Part shown: one piece after another, positions 55,803 through 64,000 of the stretch
How the letters are laid out: every line of letters starts with the position of its first letter
Numbering within the stretch: the first letter of the stretch is position 1
DNA from: Vibrio sinaloensis DSM 21326
GTDB taxonomy: Bacteria > Pseudomonadota > Gammaproteobacteria > Enterobacterales > Vibrionaceae
Assembly: GCF_000189275.1 (NCBI RefSeq)
Contig: NZ_AEVT01000067.1
Location: forward strand, 62,001-126,000
Length of the DNA stretch: 64,000 bases
Direction: 5' to 3'
Position numbers and translations under genes: made by a program
The notes under the pieces: generated by a model
Database searches by the model: none
Told to the model about the DNA's origin: nothing
What the model saw: the letters and a program-made list of their open reading frames with translations, nothing else

Positions 55803-57157
55803 CAGGTATTTTGTGGAACTTCGTTTCCTTTATCGTTGCATTAGGAATATTGGTTGCTGTCCACGAGTATGGTCACTTTTGGGTTGCTCGCCGTTGCGGT
55901 GTCCGTGTTGAAAAGTTTTCTATTGGTTTTGGTAAGGCTATCTGGAGCAAGGTAGGTAAAGATGGCACTGAATACAGTGTGTCGATGATCCCGCTTGGTG
56001 GCTATGTCAAAATGCTTGACGGCCGCGTTGACGAAGTATCTGAACAAGACCAAGAGTTTGCGTTTGATAAGAAACCTCTGTGGAAACGCAGCGCTATCGT
56101 TGCTGCTGGACCTGTCTTTAACTTCCTGTTTGCTATTGTTGCGTACTGGTTTGTGTTCATGATTGGCGTACCAGCTGTCAAACCCGTTGTCGGACAAGTG
56201 ACACCGTATTCTATTGCTGCAGAGGCAGGTTTAGAGCAAGGAATGGAACTTAAATCGGTTTCAGGCGTCCAAACCGCAGATTGGGAATCGGTGAACATGG
56301 GATTGATTTCTCATATCGGTGATGCTCGCTTAACCATGACAGTGGTTCCCTCTGATGGTGTGGGGGTTGAACAAACACTGTCATTCGACTTGACTGAATG
56401 GAACTTTGATCCAGAAAAGCAGTCTGCTATGTCAGCGCTTGGATTTGTTCCATTTACGCCTGAGATTTCAACTAAGTTGGTGACTATCTCAGAAGGTGGT
56501 GCTGGTGAGCGTGCAGGCTTGCAACCAGGTGATGTGTTGCAGACGATTGATGGTCAGCCGATTTCCGAATGGCAGCAGGTAGTCGAAGCGATTCAACAGC
56601 ACCCGAACGCTTCACTGCCCCTTGAAGTTGAGCGTGATGGAAAATTATTGGCGCTCACCATAACTCCTGACAGTCGTGACATGAAAGGCAAAGGAGAGGT
56701 GGGGTTTGCTGGAATCGCTCCTGAGGTCGCAGAATGGCCGGAAAGTTATCGCTTCGATTTGCAATTTGGTGTAATTGAATCAGTCGGTAAAGCGGTAGAA
56801 AAAACCGGACAAGTAATTGAGTTGACAATCAGCATGCTAAAAAAACTGATTGTTGGCGATGTAGGACTTAATAACCTAAGTGGTCCAATTTCGATTGCGA
56901 AAGGGGCGGGAACGACAGCCGATTATGGCTTAGTTTATTTCCTTGGCTTCTTAGCGTTAATTAGCGTGAACTTAGGAATCATTAACCTTGTGCCGTTACC
57001 TATGTTGGATGGCGGACACCTATTGTTTTTTGCTATTGAGGCTGTGATAAGACGTCCAGTGCCTGAGAAAATTCAGGAAATGGGATTCCGTATTGGCGGA
57101 GCAATTATCTTCTCTCTTATGGCAGTGGCAATTTTCAATGATTTTGCTCGTCTATAA
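55799..57157 (+). CDS. rseP: Site-2 intramembrane zinc protease RseP
   Basis: 452 residues. Metal motif HEYGH in [14 protein letters not shown], and third ligand in [13 protein letters not shown]. Two PDZ domains lie between (about 115-300; [15 protein letters not shown]). About four membrane segments. It cuts the sigma-E anti-sigma factor RseA after DegS and clears signal-peptide remnants. Translation coupled to dxr. Confidence 0.95.
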   Translation: MTGILWNFVSFIVALGILVAVHEYGHFWVARRCGVRVEKFSIGFGKAIWSKVGKDGTEYSVSMIPLGGYVKMLDGRVDEVSEQDQEFAFDKKPLWKRSAIVAAGPVFNFLFAIVAYWFVFMIGVPAVKPVVGQVTPYSIAAEAGLEQGMELKSVSGVQTADWESVNMGLISHIGDARLTMTVVPSDGVGVEQTLSFDLTEWNFDPEKQSAMSALGFVPFTPEISTKLVTISEGGAGERAGLQPGDVLQTIDGQPISEWQQVVEAIQQHPNASLPLEVERDGKLLALTITPDSRDMKGKGEVGFAGIAPEVAEWPESYRFDLQFGVIESVGKAVEKTGQVIELTISMLKKLIVGDVGLNNLSGPISIAKGAGTTADYGLVYFLGFLALISVNLGIINLVPLPMLDGGHLLFFAIEAVIRRPVPEKIQEMGFRIGGAIIFSLMAVAIFNDFARL

Positions 57158-57195
57158 CTGGGCAAAGGTTGTAGTAAGGAATAACTAAAACAAAT

Positions 57196-59607
57196 ATGGC
57201 GATGAAAAAGATTCTACTTGCCACGCTACTCGCAACAAGCGTAAGTGCAAATGGTGCTGAGGACTTTGTTGTCCAAGATATTCAAGTAGAAGGGCTGCAA
57301 CGCGTCACCCTAGGTGCAGCTCTACTAAAAATGCCAGTTCGTATTGGCGACAGCATTGATAACCAAGATATCTCACAGATCATTCGCGCTCTGTATGCGT
57401 CTGGTAACTTTGAAGATATTAAAGTTTTACGCCAAGACAATGTACTGGTTGTACAAGTCAAAGAGCGACCAACTATCTCCAGTGTTTCATTCTCTGGTAA
57501 TAAGGCGATCAAAGAAGAGCAACTTCAGCAGAACCTAGAAGCGTCAGGTATTCGTGTTGGTGAAGCCCTAGATCGCACGACACTGGCGAATATTGAAAAA
57601 GGCCTTGAAGATTTTTACTACAGCGTTGGTAAATACAACGCCAATGTAAAAGCCGTTGTTACGCCACTACCGCGTAATCGTGCGGACCTAAAGTTTGTCT
57701 TCTCTGAAGGCGTCTCGGCGAAAATCCAACAGATTAATTTCATTGGTAATGAAGTTTTTAGTGATGACGACCTATTGAGTCGTTTTGAACTTAACGTGGA
57801 TGTCGCTTGGTGGAACTTCTTATCCGATGATAAATATCAGAAACAAGTACTAGCAGGGGATATTGAAGCCCTGAAGTCTTACTACCTAGACCGTGGTTAT
57901 CTGAAATTTAAAGTAGACTCGACACAAGTTTCAATTTCTCCTGACAAAAAAGGTGTCTACATTACATTAGGCTTGGATGAAGGCGAACCTTACACGGTTA
58001 AAGATGTCAAATTCCGAGGTGATCTTGTTCCTAGCGAGCAGGAGTTAGAGAAACTCGTCTCGTTCGAAATGGGTGAACTCTACAATGGTTCTGCGGTCAC
58101 AAGCTTAGAAGAAAGTGTCAAACGTCAGTTAGGTGAAGCGGGTTACGCTTATCCTCAGGTACGTACCATTTCTGAGTTTGACGATGAGACTAAAGAAGTC
58201 TCGTTAGTCGTGAATATTGAAGCGGGCAAGCGTATCTATGTTCGTGATATCCGTTTTGTCGGCAACAACTCAACCAAAGACGAAGTCTTACGTCGCGAAA
58301 TGCGTCAGATGGAAGGCAGCTGGTTGAACTCTAAAGCGATCGATACCGGTAAGAGCCGTCTAAATCGATTAGGTTTCTTTGAAACAGTAGATGTTCAGAC
58401 AGTTCGAGTACCTGGTAGTGAAGACCAAGTCGATTTGGTTTACAGCGTCAAAGAGGCTAACTCAGGTAGCGTCAACTTTGGTATCGGTTATGGCACCGAA
58501 TCAGGGGTAAGTTTCCAAGTCGGTCTCCAGCAAGACAACTTCTTGGGTTCAGGTAATCGTGTTGGTATTAGTGCCATGATGAACGATTACCAGAAAAACG
58601 TAAGCTTAGACTACCGTGATCCGTACTGGAACTTAGACGGTGTGAGTTTAGGTGGCAAGATTTTCTACAACCAGTTTGAAGCATCTGAAGCTGGTATCGT
58701 TGACTATACCAACGAAAGTTACGGTACGAGCTTAACGTGGGGTTTCCCATTTGATGAATTGAACCGTTTTGAGTTCGGTGTTGGCTATACCCATAACAAG
58801 ATCGGTAACGTACCAACTTACGATCAAGCTCAGTTGTTTGCGCAAAGTATTGACCAAGCGGATGGCGACATCGTTACCAACGACTTCGACTTGAATGCTT
58901 CGTGGACTCGTAACAATCTAAACCGTGGTTATTTCCCGACAGCGGGTAACTACCAGCGTGCATTTGCTAAAGCAACAGTACCAAGTTCAGATGCTCAGTA
59001 CTTTAAAGTGCAATACGATGTTCGCCAGTACATTCCGTTGACCAAGAAGCATGAGTTCACACTCTTGATGCGTGGTCGTTTAGGTTACGGCAATGGTTAC
59101 GGTCAAACGGATGGCAACGATAACTTGTTCCCATTCTACGAAAACTATTACGCAGGTGGTTTTACAACGCTTCGTGGCTTTAGATCGAATACAGCGGGTC
59201 CAAAAGCGGTTTATACCGTGAACAGCAATCCATCAATCTGTAGCGGCTCTTCGTGTGTTAACGCGACGGATGACTCTGTAGGTGGTAATGCGGTAGCGCT
59301 TGCAAGTTTAGAGCTGATTGTTCCTACGCCGTTTGCATCAGATGAAGTGCGCAGTCAAATTCGAACCAGTATGTTCCTAGATGCGGCGAGTGTGTGGGAC
59401 ACTGAGTTTGATTACGATTCAGCTTATGCAGATCAGCGTTACTACATGGATTACTCGGATCCAACCAACTACCGTGCATCGTATGGTGTCGCACTGCAGT
59501 GGATGTCTCCTATGGGACCACTGGTATTCTCAGTTGCGAAACCAATTGAAATCTATGAAGGTGATGACGAAGAATTCTTCACTTTCACAATCGGCAGAAC
59601 CTTCTAA
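57196..59607 (+). CDS. bamA: Outer-membrane protein assembly factor BamA
   Basis: 803 residues: signal peptide to about residue 21 (SVSANGA), five POTRA domains (about 22-425), and a 16-strand barrel to the C-terminal phenylalanine. The loop-6 motif appears as LRGF, and a cysteine pair SICSGSSC lies in an extracellular loop. It inserts beta-barrel proteins such as OmpK. ATG 57196 is nearest to the AAGGA; 57202 is a possible alternative. Confidence 0.97.
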   Translation: MAMKKILLATLLATSVSANGAEDFVVQDIQVEGLQRVTLGAALLKMPVRIGDSIDNQDISQIIRALYASGNFEDIKVLRQDNVLVVQVKERPTISSVSFSGNKAIKEEQLQQNLEASGIRVGEALDRTTLANIEKGLEDFYYSVGKYNANVKAVVTPLPRNRADLKFVFSEGVSAKIQQINFIGNEVFSDDDLLSRFELNVDVAWWNFLSDDKYQKQVLAGDIEALKSYYLDRGYLKFKVDSTQVSISPDKKGVYITLGLDEGEPYTVKDVKFRGDLVPSEQELEKLVSFEMGELYNGSAVTSLEESVKRQLGEAGYAYPQVRTISEFDDETKEVSLVVNIEAGKRIYVRDIRFVGNNSTKDEVLRREMRQMEGSWLNSKAIDTGKSRLNRLGFFETVDVQTVRVPGSEDQVDLVYSVKEANSGSVNFGIGYGTESGVSFQVGLQQDNFLGSGNRVGISAMMNDYQKNVSLDYRDPYWNLDGVSLGGKIFYNQFEASEAGIVDYTNESYGTSLTWGFPFDELNRFEFGVGYTHNKIGNVPTYDQAQLFAQSIDQADGDIVTNDFDLNASWTRNNLNRGYFPTAGNYQRAFAKATVPSSDAQYFKVQYDVRQYIPLTKKHEFTLLMRGRLGYGNGYGQTDGNDNLFPFYENYYAGGFTTLRGFRSNTAGPKAVYTVNSNPSICSGSSCVNATDDSVGGNAVALASLELIVPTPFASDEVRSQIRTSMFLDAASVWDTEFDYDSAYADQRYYMDYSDPTNYRASYGVALQWMSPMGPLVFSVAKPIEIYEGDDEEFFTFTIGRTF

Positions 59608-59624
59608 GTTCAAAGGAAAATAAA

Positions 59625-60134
59625 GTGAATAAAACAATTAAAGCGGCTGGTATTGGCCTTCTAGTTATGACGTCTTCTCTTTTTGCGAATGCAGCAGAAG
59701 CTGCGCAAAAGATCGGCTATGTAAATACAGCGCAAGTTTTCCAAGCTCTACCTCAACGTGAAGTGGTTGCTCAGAAGATGCAAAAAGAGTTCAAAGACAA
59801 GGCGGATGAGCTGAAGTCGATTCAAGCGCAAGCAAAGACGAAAATTGAGAAGCTAAAGCGTGATGGCGAACTTCTTGGTCAAGATCAGATTGAGAAACTG
59901 CGCATTGAGATTGGCCAGCTAGACAGCAAGTACAAGATCAAAGCACAAGCTCTAGAGCAAGCGTCTGCACGTCGTGAAGCGCAAGAGAAGCAAAAGCTAT
60001 TTAAAGTTATTCAAGATGCAGTGAAGAAAGTTGCTGAGAAAGAAGGCTATGACATCATTGTTGATATTCAAACAATGCAGTACGGCAAGCCGGAATTCAA
60101 CATCTCAGAAAAAGTAATCAAACAACTAAAATAA
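59625..60134 (+). CDS. skp: Periplasmic chaperone Skp (OmpH)
   Basis: 169 residues, GTG start at 59625 with AAAGGA upstream. Signal peptide (to AAEA, about 25), then a small core and a long lysine-rich helical hairpin (about 55-130). It holds unfolded outer-membrane proteins during transit to BamA. Six bases before lpxD. Confidence 0.95.
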   Translation: MNKTIKAAGIGLLVMTSSLFANAAEAAQKIGYVNTAQVFQALPQREVVAQKMQKEFKDKADELKSIQAQAKTKIEKLKRDGELLGQDQIEKLRIEIGQLDSKYKIKAQALEQASARREAQEKQKLFKVIQDAVKKVAEKEGYDIIVDIQTMQYGKPEFNISEKVIKQLK

Positions 60135-60140
60135 TCGATT

Positions 60141-61172
60141 ATGACAGCAATCTCTTTAGCCGAATTGGCAACTATTACTGGGGGGGAGCTCCACGGTGAC
60201 GCAAATGCAGTCGTCACTATGGTAGCACCAATGGATAAAGCACAAGAAGGTGATGTCACTTTCTTGTCTAATCCAAAATATGCTAAGCATCTCGCTGACT
60301 GTAAGGCGACGGTGGTGATGGTAAAAGAATCTGAGCGCGCAGCGTGCACTAGCAATGTTCTCGTGGTTGCAGATCCATACATTGCTTTTGCCAAAGTGAC
60401 TCAAGCTTTGGATACCACTCCAGCGCCGGCAAGCGAGATTGCAGCTTCTGCAGTGATCGCCGAGGATGCCCAACTGGGTGAAAATGTGTCAATTGGTGCT
60501 AACGCCGTGATCGAATCAGGCGCTGAACTAGGAGATAATGCTGTTATCGGTGCAGGCTGTTTCATTGGCAAAAACGCCAAAATTGGAGCCAACACTAAGT
60601 TATGGTCAAATGTCAGTATTTACCACAACGTAAAACTGGGCGATGACTGCTTAGTCCAAGCCAATACAGTGATTGGCTCCGATGGTTTTGGCTACGCAAA
60701 TGACAAGGGTGAGTGGGTTAAGATCCCTCAACTTGGCTCTGTTGTGATCGGTAATCGTGTTGAAATTGGTGCTTGTACCACGATAGATCGCGGTGCACTG
60801 GAAGATACCATTATTGAAGATAATGTGATTCTAGATAACCAGATTCAAATCGCTCACAATGTACAGATCGGATATGGTACAGCGATGGCGGGTGGTAGCA
60901 TTGTGGCTGGCAGTACTACGATTGGTAAATACTGCATCATCGGTGGTGCGGCCGTCATCAATGGTCACATTGAGATTGTCGATGGTGTCACCATCACTGG
61001 CATGGGCATGGTAATGCGCAGCATTAAAGAGAAGGGTATGTACTCTTCTGGTATCCCATTGCAGCCAAACAAAGAGTGGCGCAAAACTGCGGCGCGTGTG
61101 CATCGTATCGACGATATGAACAAGCGTCTTAAAGCGGTTGAGAAGCTATTAGAGCAGAACGAGGAATCTTGA
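60141..61172 (+). CDS. lpxD: UDP-3-O-(3-hydroxyacyl)glucosamine N-acyltransferase
   Basis: 343 residues: N-terminal uridine-binding domain, then a left-handed beta-helix with hexapeptide repeats (about 105-290), and catalytic histidine in [14 protein letters not shown]. Third step of lipid A synthesis. A C-terminal helix carries [12 protein letters not shown]. Confidence 0.96.
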   Translation: MTAISLAELATITGGELHGDANAVVTMVAPMDKAQEGDVTFLSNPKYAKHLADCKATVVMVKESERAACTSNVLVVADPYIAFAKVTQALDTTPAPASEIAASAVIAEDAQLGENVSIGANAVIESGAELGDNAVIGAGCFIGKNAKIGANTKLWSNVSIYHNVKLGDDCLVQANTVIGSDGFGYANDKGEWVKIPQLGSVVIGNRVEIGACTTIDRGALEDTIIEDNVILDNQIQIAHNVQIGYGTAMAGGSIVAGSTTIGKYCIIGGAAVINGHIEIVDGVTITGMGMVMRSIKEKGMYSSGIPLQPNKEWRKTAARVHRIDDMNKRLKAVEKLLEQNEES

Positions 61173-61187
61173 TTCCAGTTCTGATCA

Positions 61188-61217
61188 AAAAGGCTCGCGA
61201 ATTGCGGGTCTTTTTCG
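61188..61217 (+). terminator. Hairpin between lpxD and fabZ
   Basis: AAAAAGGCTCGC (61188-61199) / GCGGGTCTTTTT (61204-61215) pair with two G-U wobbles and end in a T-run. A TATAAT (61220-61225) right after it could be a fabZ promoter -10, though no clear -35 was found. Confidence 0.6.
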
Positions 61218-61269
61218 TCTATAATGCCAGCCAGAAAACATATTTAGCATTCAATATAGGAATATGACT

Positions 61270-61722
61270 TTGACTACTGAAACGAAAATGATGAACATCA
61301 CTGAAATTCAGGAACTGTTACCACATCGCTACCCATTCTTGCTGATTGATCGTGTAACAGATTACCAAGAAGAGAAGTACTTAACGGCGATTAAGAACGT
61401 TTCAGTGAATGAACCTCAGTTTACAGGTCATTTCCCACAACTGCCTGTATTTCCAGGTGTACTTATTCTAGAAGCAATGGCTCAAGCGACTGGCTTGTTG
61501 GCATTCAAATCTTTTGGTGCGCCAGCAGAAAACGAACTGTACTACTTTGCTAGTGTTGATAAAGCGAAGTTCCGTAAGCCTGTGGTGCCAGGTGACCAAC
61601 TGGTTATTGAAGTAGAATTTGTTAAAGAGCGTCGTGGTATCGCTGCATTCAATGGTGTGGCGAAAGTTGACGGCGAAATCGTATGTTCAGCCGAGCTGAA
61701 ATGTGCTCGTCGAGAGTTTTAA
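61270..61722 (+). CDS. fabZ: 3-hydroxyacyl-[acyl-carrier-protein] dehydratase FabZ
   Basis: 150 residues. TTG 61270 is chosen as start: AGG (61258-61260) is 9 bases upstream, whereas ATG 61264 is only 3 bases away; a 150-residue protein starting MTTE also matches FabZ as I recall it from V. cholerae. Catalytic stretch is [14 protein letters not shown] and [20 protein letters not shown]. It dehydrates 3-hydroxyacyl-ACP in fatty-acid elongation, competing with LpxC/LpxA for substrate. One base before lpxA. Confidence 0.92.
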   Translation: MTTETKMMNITEIQELLPHRYPFLLIDRVTDYQEEKYLTAIKNVSVNEPQFTGHFPQLPVFPGVLILEAMAQATGLLAFKSFGAPAENELYYFASVDKAKFRKPVVPGDQLVIEVEFVKERRGIAAFNGVAKVDGEIVCSAELKCARREF

Positions 61723-61723
61723 T

Positions 61724-62512
61724 ATGATTCATGAAACGGCTCAAGTTCATCCTTCAGCGGTTATTGAAGGTGAGGTGACACTCGCTGCAAACGTGACGGT
61801 TGGCCCTTTTACTTATATCTCTGGCAAAATAGAGATTGGTGAAGGTACCGAAGTGATGTCTCATGTGGTGATCAAAGGTCACACAACAATTGGTAAAGAC
61901 AACCGAATTTTCCCGCATGCTGTCATTGGTGAAGAAAACCAAGATAAGAAGTATGGCGGTGAAGACACCACCGTGGTTATTGGTGACCGTAATGTGATTC
62001 GTGAAGCGGTGCAAATTCACCGTGGCACAGTACAAGACAAGGCATCAACGGTGATCGGTAATGATAACCTGTTGTGTGTTAATGCACACATCGCTCATGA
62101 TGTTATCGTTGGTAACCATACTCACGTTGGAAACAATGCTATTCTTGGCGGACATGTGACGGTTGAAGATTATGCAGGTGTCATGGCGTTGTCTGCCATT
62201 CACCCATTCTGCAAGGTAGGCGCATACAGCTACATCGGTGGTTGTTCTGCTGTGGTGAAAGATGTACCACCATACGTGCTGGCACAAGGTAACCACGCGA
62301 CGCCATTTGGCCTCAACCTAGTTGGTTTGCAGCGTAATGGGTTTGAGAAAGCAGAGCTGCGCGCTCTAAGAAACGCTTATAAAGAGTTTTATCGCGCTGG
62401 TAAAACTCAAGCTGAAGCAAAAGAAGTGTTGCAAGAGATGGCAGAAGATTGGCCATCAATTAAACACTTCATTGAATTTGTTGAAACGTCAGAGCGCGGT
62501 GTTATTCGCTAA
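61724..62512 (+). CDS. lpxA: UDP-N-acetylglucosamine acyltransferase LpxA
   Basis: 262 residues from ATG 61724 (MIHETAQVHPSAVIEG), the usual LpxA start; an upstream ATG would overlap fabZ. Left-handed beta-helix of hexapeptide repeats (about 1-190), catalytic histidine in NAHIAHDVIVG. First step of lipid A synthesis. A terminator follows. Confidence 0.96.
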   Translation: MIHETAQVHPSAVIEGEVTLAANVTVGPFTYISGKIEIGEGTEVMSHVVIKGHTTIGKDNRIFPHAVIGEENQDKKYGGEDTTVVIGDRNVIREAVQIHRGTVQDKASTVIGNDNLLCVNAHIAHDVIVGNHTHVGNNAILGGHVTVEDYAGVMALSAIHPFCKVGAYSYIGGCSAVVKDVPPYVLAQGNHATPFGLNLVGLQRNGFEKAELRALRNAYKEFYRAGKTQAEAKEVLQEMAEDWPSIKHFIEFVETSERGVIR

Positions 62513-62533
62513 CCGTCTCGTGTGATTAAAGAA

Positions 62534-62566
62534 AAAAGATCGCAGCCTTAGGTTGCGGTCTTTTTG
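62534..62566 (+). terminator. Terminator of fabZ-lpxA
   Basis: AAAAGATCGCAGCC / GGTTGCGGTCTTTT with a TTA loop (G-U wobbles) and T-run. Confidence 0.8.
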
Positions 62567-62586
62567 TGTTTATATAGTGACCGATT

Positions 62587-63726
62587 ATGGATAGACCACT
62601 TAGAGTAGGAATTGTTGCTGGAGAGCTGTCGGGCGATACGCTTGGCGAAGGCTTTATCAAAGCGATTAAGCAGCAGTACCCAGATGCTGAATTTGTTGGT
62701 ATCGGCGGGCCAAAAATGATCGCTCAAGGCTGTGAGTCTCTATTCGATATGGAAGAGCTTGCGGTTATGGGGCTGGTTGAGGTGCTAGGGCGCCTACCGC
62801 GATTACTTAAAGTAAAAGCGCAGCTGGTGGAGCATTTTACCTCTAACCCGCCGGATGTTTTCGTTGGTATAGATGCACCAGACTTTAACCTTCGTCTAGA
62901 GCTGGATCTCAAACAAGCAGGCATTACAACCGTCCACTATGTCAGTCCATCCGTTTGGGCATGGCGACAAAAACGTATCTTTAAGATCGAAGCCGCAACC
63001 AACTTGGTACTGGCATTCTTGCCGTTCGAGAAGGCATTTTATGACAAGTTTAATGTCCCTTGTGAGTTTATCGGTCACACACTAGCTGATGCGATTCCTT
63101 TGGTTAACGATAAAGCACCTGCGCGTGAACTGCTTGGTTTAGACCAAGATAGAAAATGGCTAGCTGTGCTTCCAGGAAGTCGAGGTAGCGAGCTAAAAAT
63201 GTTATCTCAGCCATTTATCGAAACCTGTAAGAAGCTTCATCAACGTTATCCTGAACTGGGGTTTGTTGTTGCGGTGGTGAACCCTAAACGTCGCGAGCAG
63301 TTTGAACAAGCTTGGCAAGAGCTAGCACCAGAGCTTGAATTTAAGTTGGTGGATGATACGGCTCGTAATGTGATTACCGCATCTGATGCCGTGTTATTGG
63401 CCTCTGGTACCGTTGCGCTTGAGTGTATGTTACTTAAGCGTCCTATGGTCGTGGGCTATCGTGTCAATGCGATAACTGCCTTCTTAGCGAGAAAGTTACT
63501 GAAAACACCTTATGTTTCCTTGCCAAATATTTTGGCGGAGCGCGAACTTGTCAAAGAGTTTCTCCAAGAAGAGTGCACCGCAGAAAATCTGTTTACTGAA
63601 GTGACTCAGTTGTTAGAAGGTGATACTCAAGCCATGATCGATAAGTTTACTGAGATGCATCACTGGATTCGCAAAGGCGCCGATCAGCAAGCAGCAACAG
63701 CAGTATTAAACTTAATTGCGAAGTAA
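62587..63726 (+). CDS. lpxB: Lipid A disaccharide synthase
   Basis: 379 residues, GT-B glycosyltransferase. Signatures: [39 protein letters not shown] and [12 protein letters not shown]. It joins UDP-diacylglucosamine and lipid X into the lipid A disaccharide at the inner face of the membrane. Eight bases before rnhB. Confidence 0.96.
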   Translation: MDRPLRVGIVAGELSGDTLGEGFIKAIKQQYPDAEFVGIGGPKMIAQGCESLFDMEELAVMGLVEVLGRLPRLLKVKAQLVEHFTSNPPDVFVGIDAPDFNLRLELDLKQAGITTVHYVSPSVWAWRQKRIFKIEAATNLVLAFLPFEKAFYDKFNVPCEFIGHTLADAIPLVNDKAPARELLGLDQDRKWLAVLPGSRGSELKMLSQPFIETCKKLHQRYPELGFVVAVVNPKRREQFEQAWQELAPELEFKLVDDTARNVITASDAVLLASGTVALECMLLKRPMVVGYRVNAITAFLARKLLKTPYVSLPNILAERELVKEFLQEECTAENLFTEVTQLLEGDTQAMIDKFTEMHHWIRKGADQQAATAVLNLIAK

Positions 63727-63734
63727 TAGAGATT

Positions 63735-64000
63735 ATGACAAAAGAAAAACAGCCGCTTCCTCCATTTGAGTATCCACAAGGATATCAGCGTATTGCGGGC
63801 GTTGATGAAGTTGGGCGTGGTCCTTTGGTGGGAGATGTTGTCACGGCGGCGGTAATTCTCGATCCTAATAACCCGATCGAAGGGTTAAATGATTCAAAAA
63901 AACTCTCTGAAAAGAAACGCTTGGCACTGCTACCTGAGATAAAAGAAAAGGCCCTTGCTTGGTCTGTGGGGCGTTGTTCACCAACTGAGATTGATCAACT
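63735..64000 (+). CDS. rnhB: Ribonuclease HII, N-terminal part (cut by window end)
   Basis: ATG 63735 opens a frame that runs to the window end (88 codons): [15 protein letters not shown], then the RNase HII active-site stretch [18 protein letters not shown] with the DEVGRG motif, and [12 protein letters not shown]. It cuts RNA of RNA-DNA hybrids at single ribonucleotides. The position after lpxB matches the usual lpxB-rnhB order. Confidence 0.95.
   Translation, partial: MTKEKQPLPPFEYPQGYQRIAGVDEVGRGPLVGDVVTAAVILDPNNPIEGLNDSKKLSEKKRLALLPEIKEKALAWSVGRCSPTEIDQ

Noticed and set aside
58568..58816. 82-codon frame antisense to bamA
   Set aside because: It is a shadow of biased coding sequence in a highly conserved gene.
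1..64000. Search for mobile elements, CRISPR arrays, tRNA or rRNA genes, toxin-antitoxin pairs
   Set aside because: No transposase, integrase, regular direct repeats, cloverleaf-like sequence or small paired toxin genes were seen; every large frame fits core chromosomal functions.

Overview
The window is a conserved core-chromosome segment of a gammaproteobacterium of the family Vibrionaceae, almost certainly a Vibrio. This rests on the complete Na+-pumping NADH:quinone reductase operon (nqrA-F) with apbE and nqrM, an OmpK-type outer-membrane channel, the RpoE/ChrR sigma/anti-sigma pair, an AmpG-cyclophilin-YajG-RlmG-BolA block, and the dense rpsB-to-rnhB envelope and translation block. I see no insertion sequence, prophage, integron, CRISPR array, rRNA or tRNA gene. 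Base composition and codon use look even throughout.

Layout, left to right. 1-501 is the 3' end of radA. 0.57-3.26 kb is a minus-strand operon panE-yajL-csdA. ompK (minus) follows, and diverging from it is a LON-domain gene, an ECF sigma factor and its ChrR anti-sigma factor, probably one autoregulated operon. 6.4-10.2 kb (minus) carries ampG, a periplasmic cyclophilin, a yajG lipoprotein and rlmG; bolA diverges. 11.1-18.3 kb is nqrABCDEF-apbE-nqrM. 18.4-25.7 kb has two GGDEF proteins, dinB with a perfect LexA box, a RecQ-family helicase, a GreA/GreB-like protein and a YggN-like periplasmic protein. 25.9-31.5 kb has an NSS sodium symporter, the minus-strand rim-type operon (retropepsin-like protease, RimK ligase, aspartoacylase-like protein) and pepD.

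31.75-32.13 kb is a stand-alone transcription unit with a CRP-like site, a 28-codon ORF with a good ribosome-binding site and a strong terminator. It fits the Vibrio dual-function RNA VcdRP. It is followed by a purine permease and gpt, each with a PurR-type operator, then frsA, crl, proB-proA, nrdR, the riboflavin cluster ribD-ribE-ribB(X)-ribH, nusB, thiL and pgpA. The minus-strand genes yaeH, glnD and map come next. The window ends with the plus-strand block rpsB-tsf-pyrH-frr-uppS-cdsA-dxr-rseP-bamA-skp-lpxD-fabZ-lpxA-lpxB-rnhB, the last gene cut by the window edge.

How the genes work together: ApbE attaches FMN to NqrB and NqrC, and NqrM helps mature the NqrD/E iron centre. The ribD-E-B(X)-H genes make the flavin that these enzymes use. 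Purine salvage (permease, gpt) and the nucleoside channel ompK appear to share a PurR-type operator. The last block links translation (S2, EF-Ts, RRF) with undecaprenyl-phosphate, phospholipid, isoprenoid, outer-membrane protein and lipid A synthesis. I found no new multi-gene system. The points most worth a second look are the VcdRP-like RNA, the degenerate GTP cyclohydrolase domain of RibB(X), the three PurR-type boxes and the ECF-type promoter in front of the LON-domain gene.
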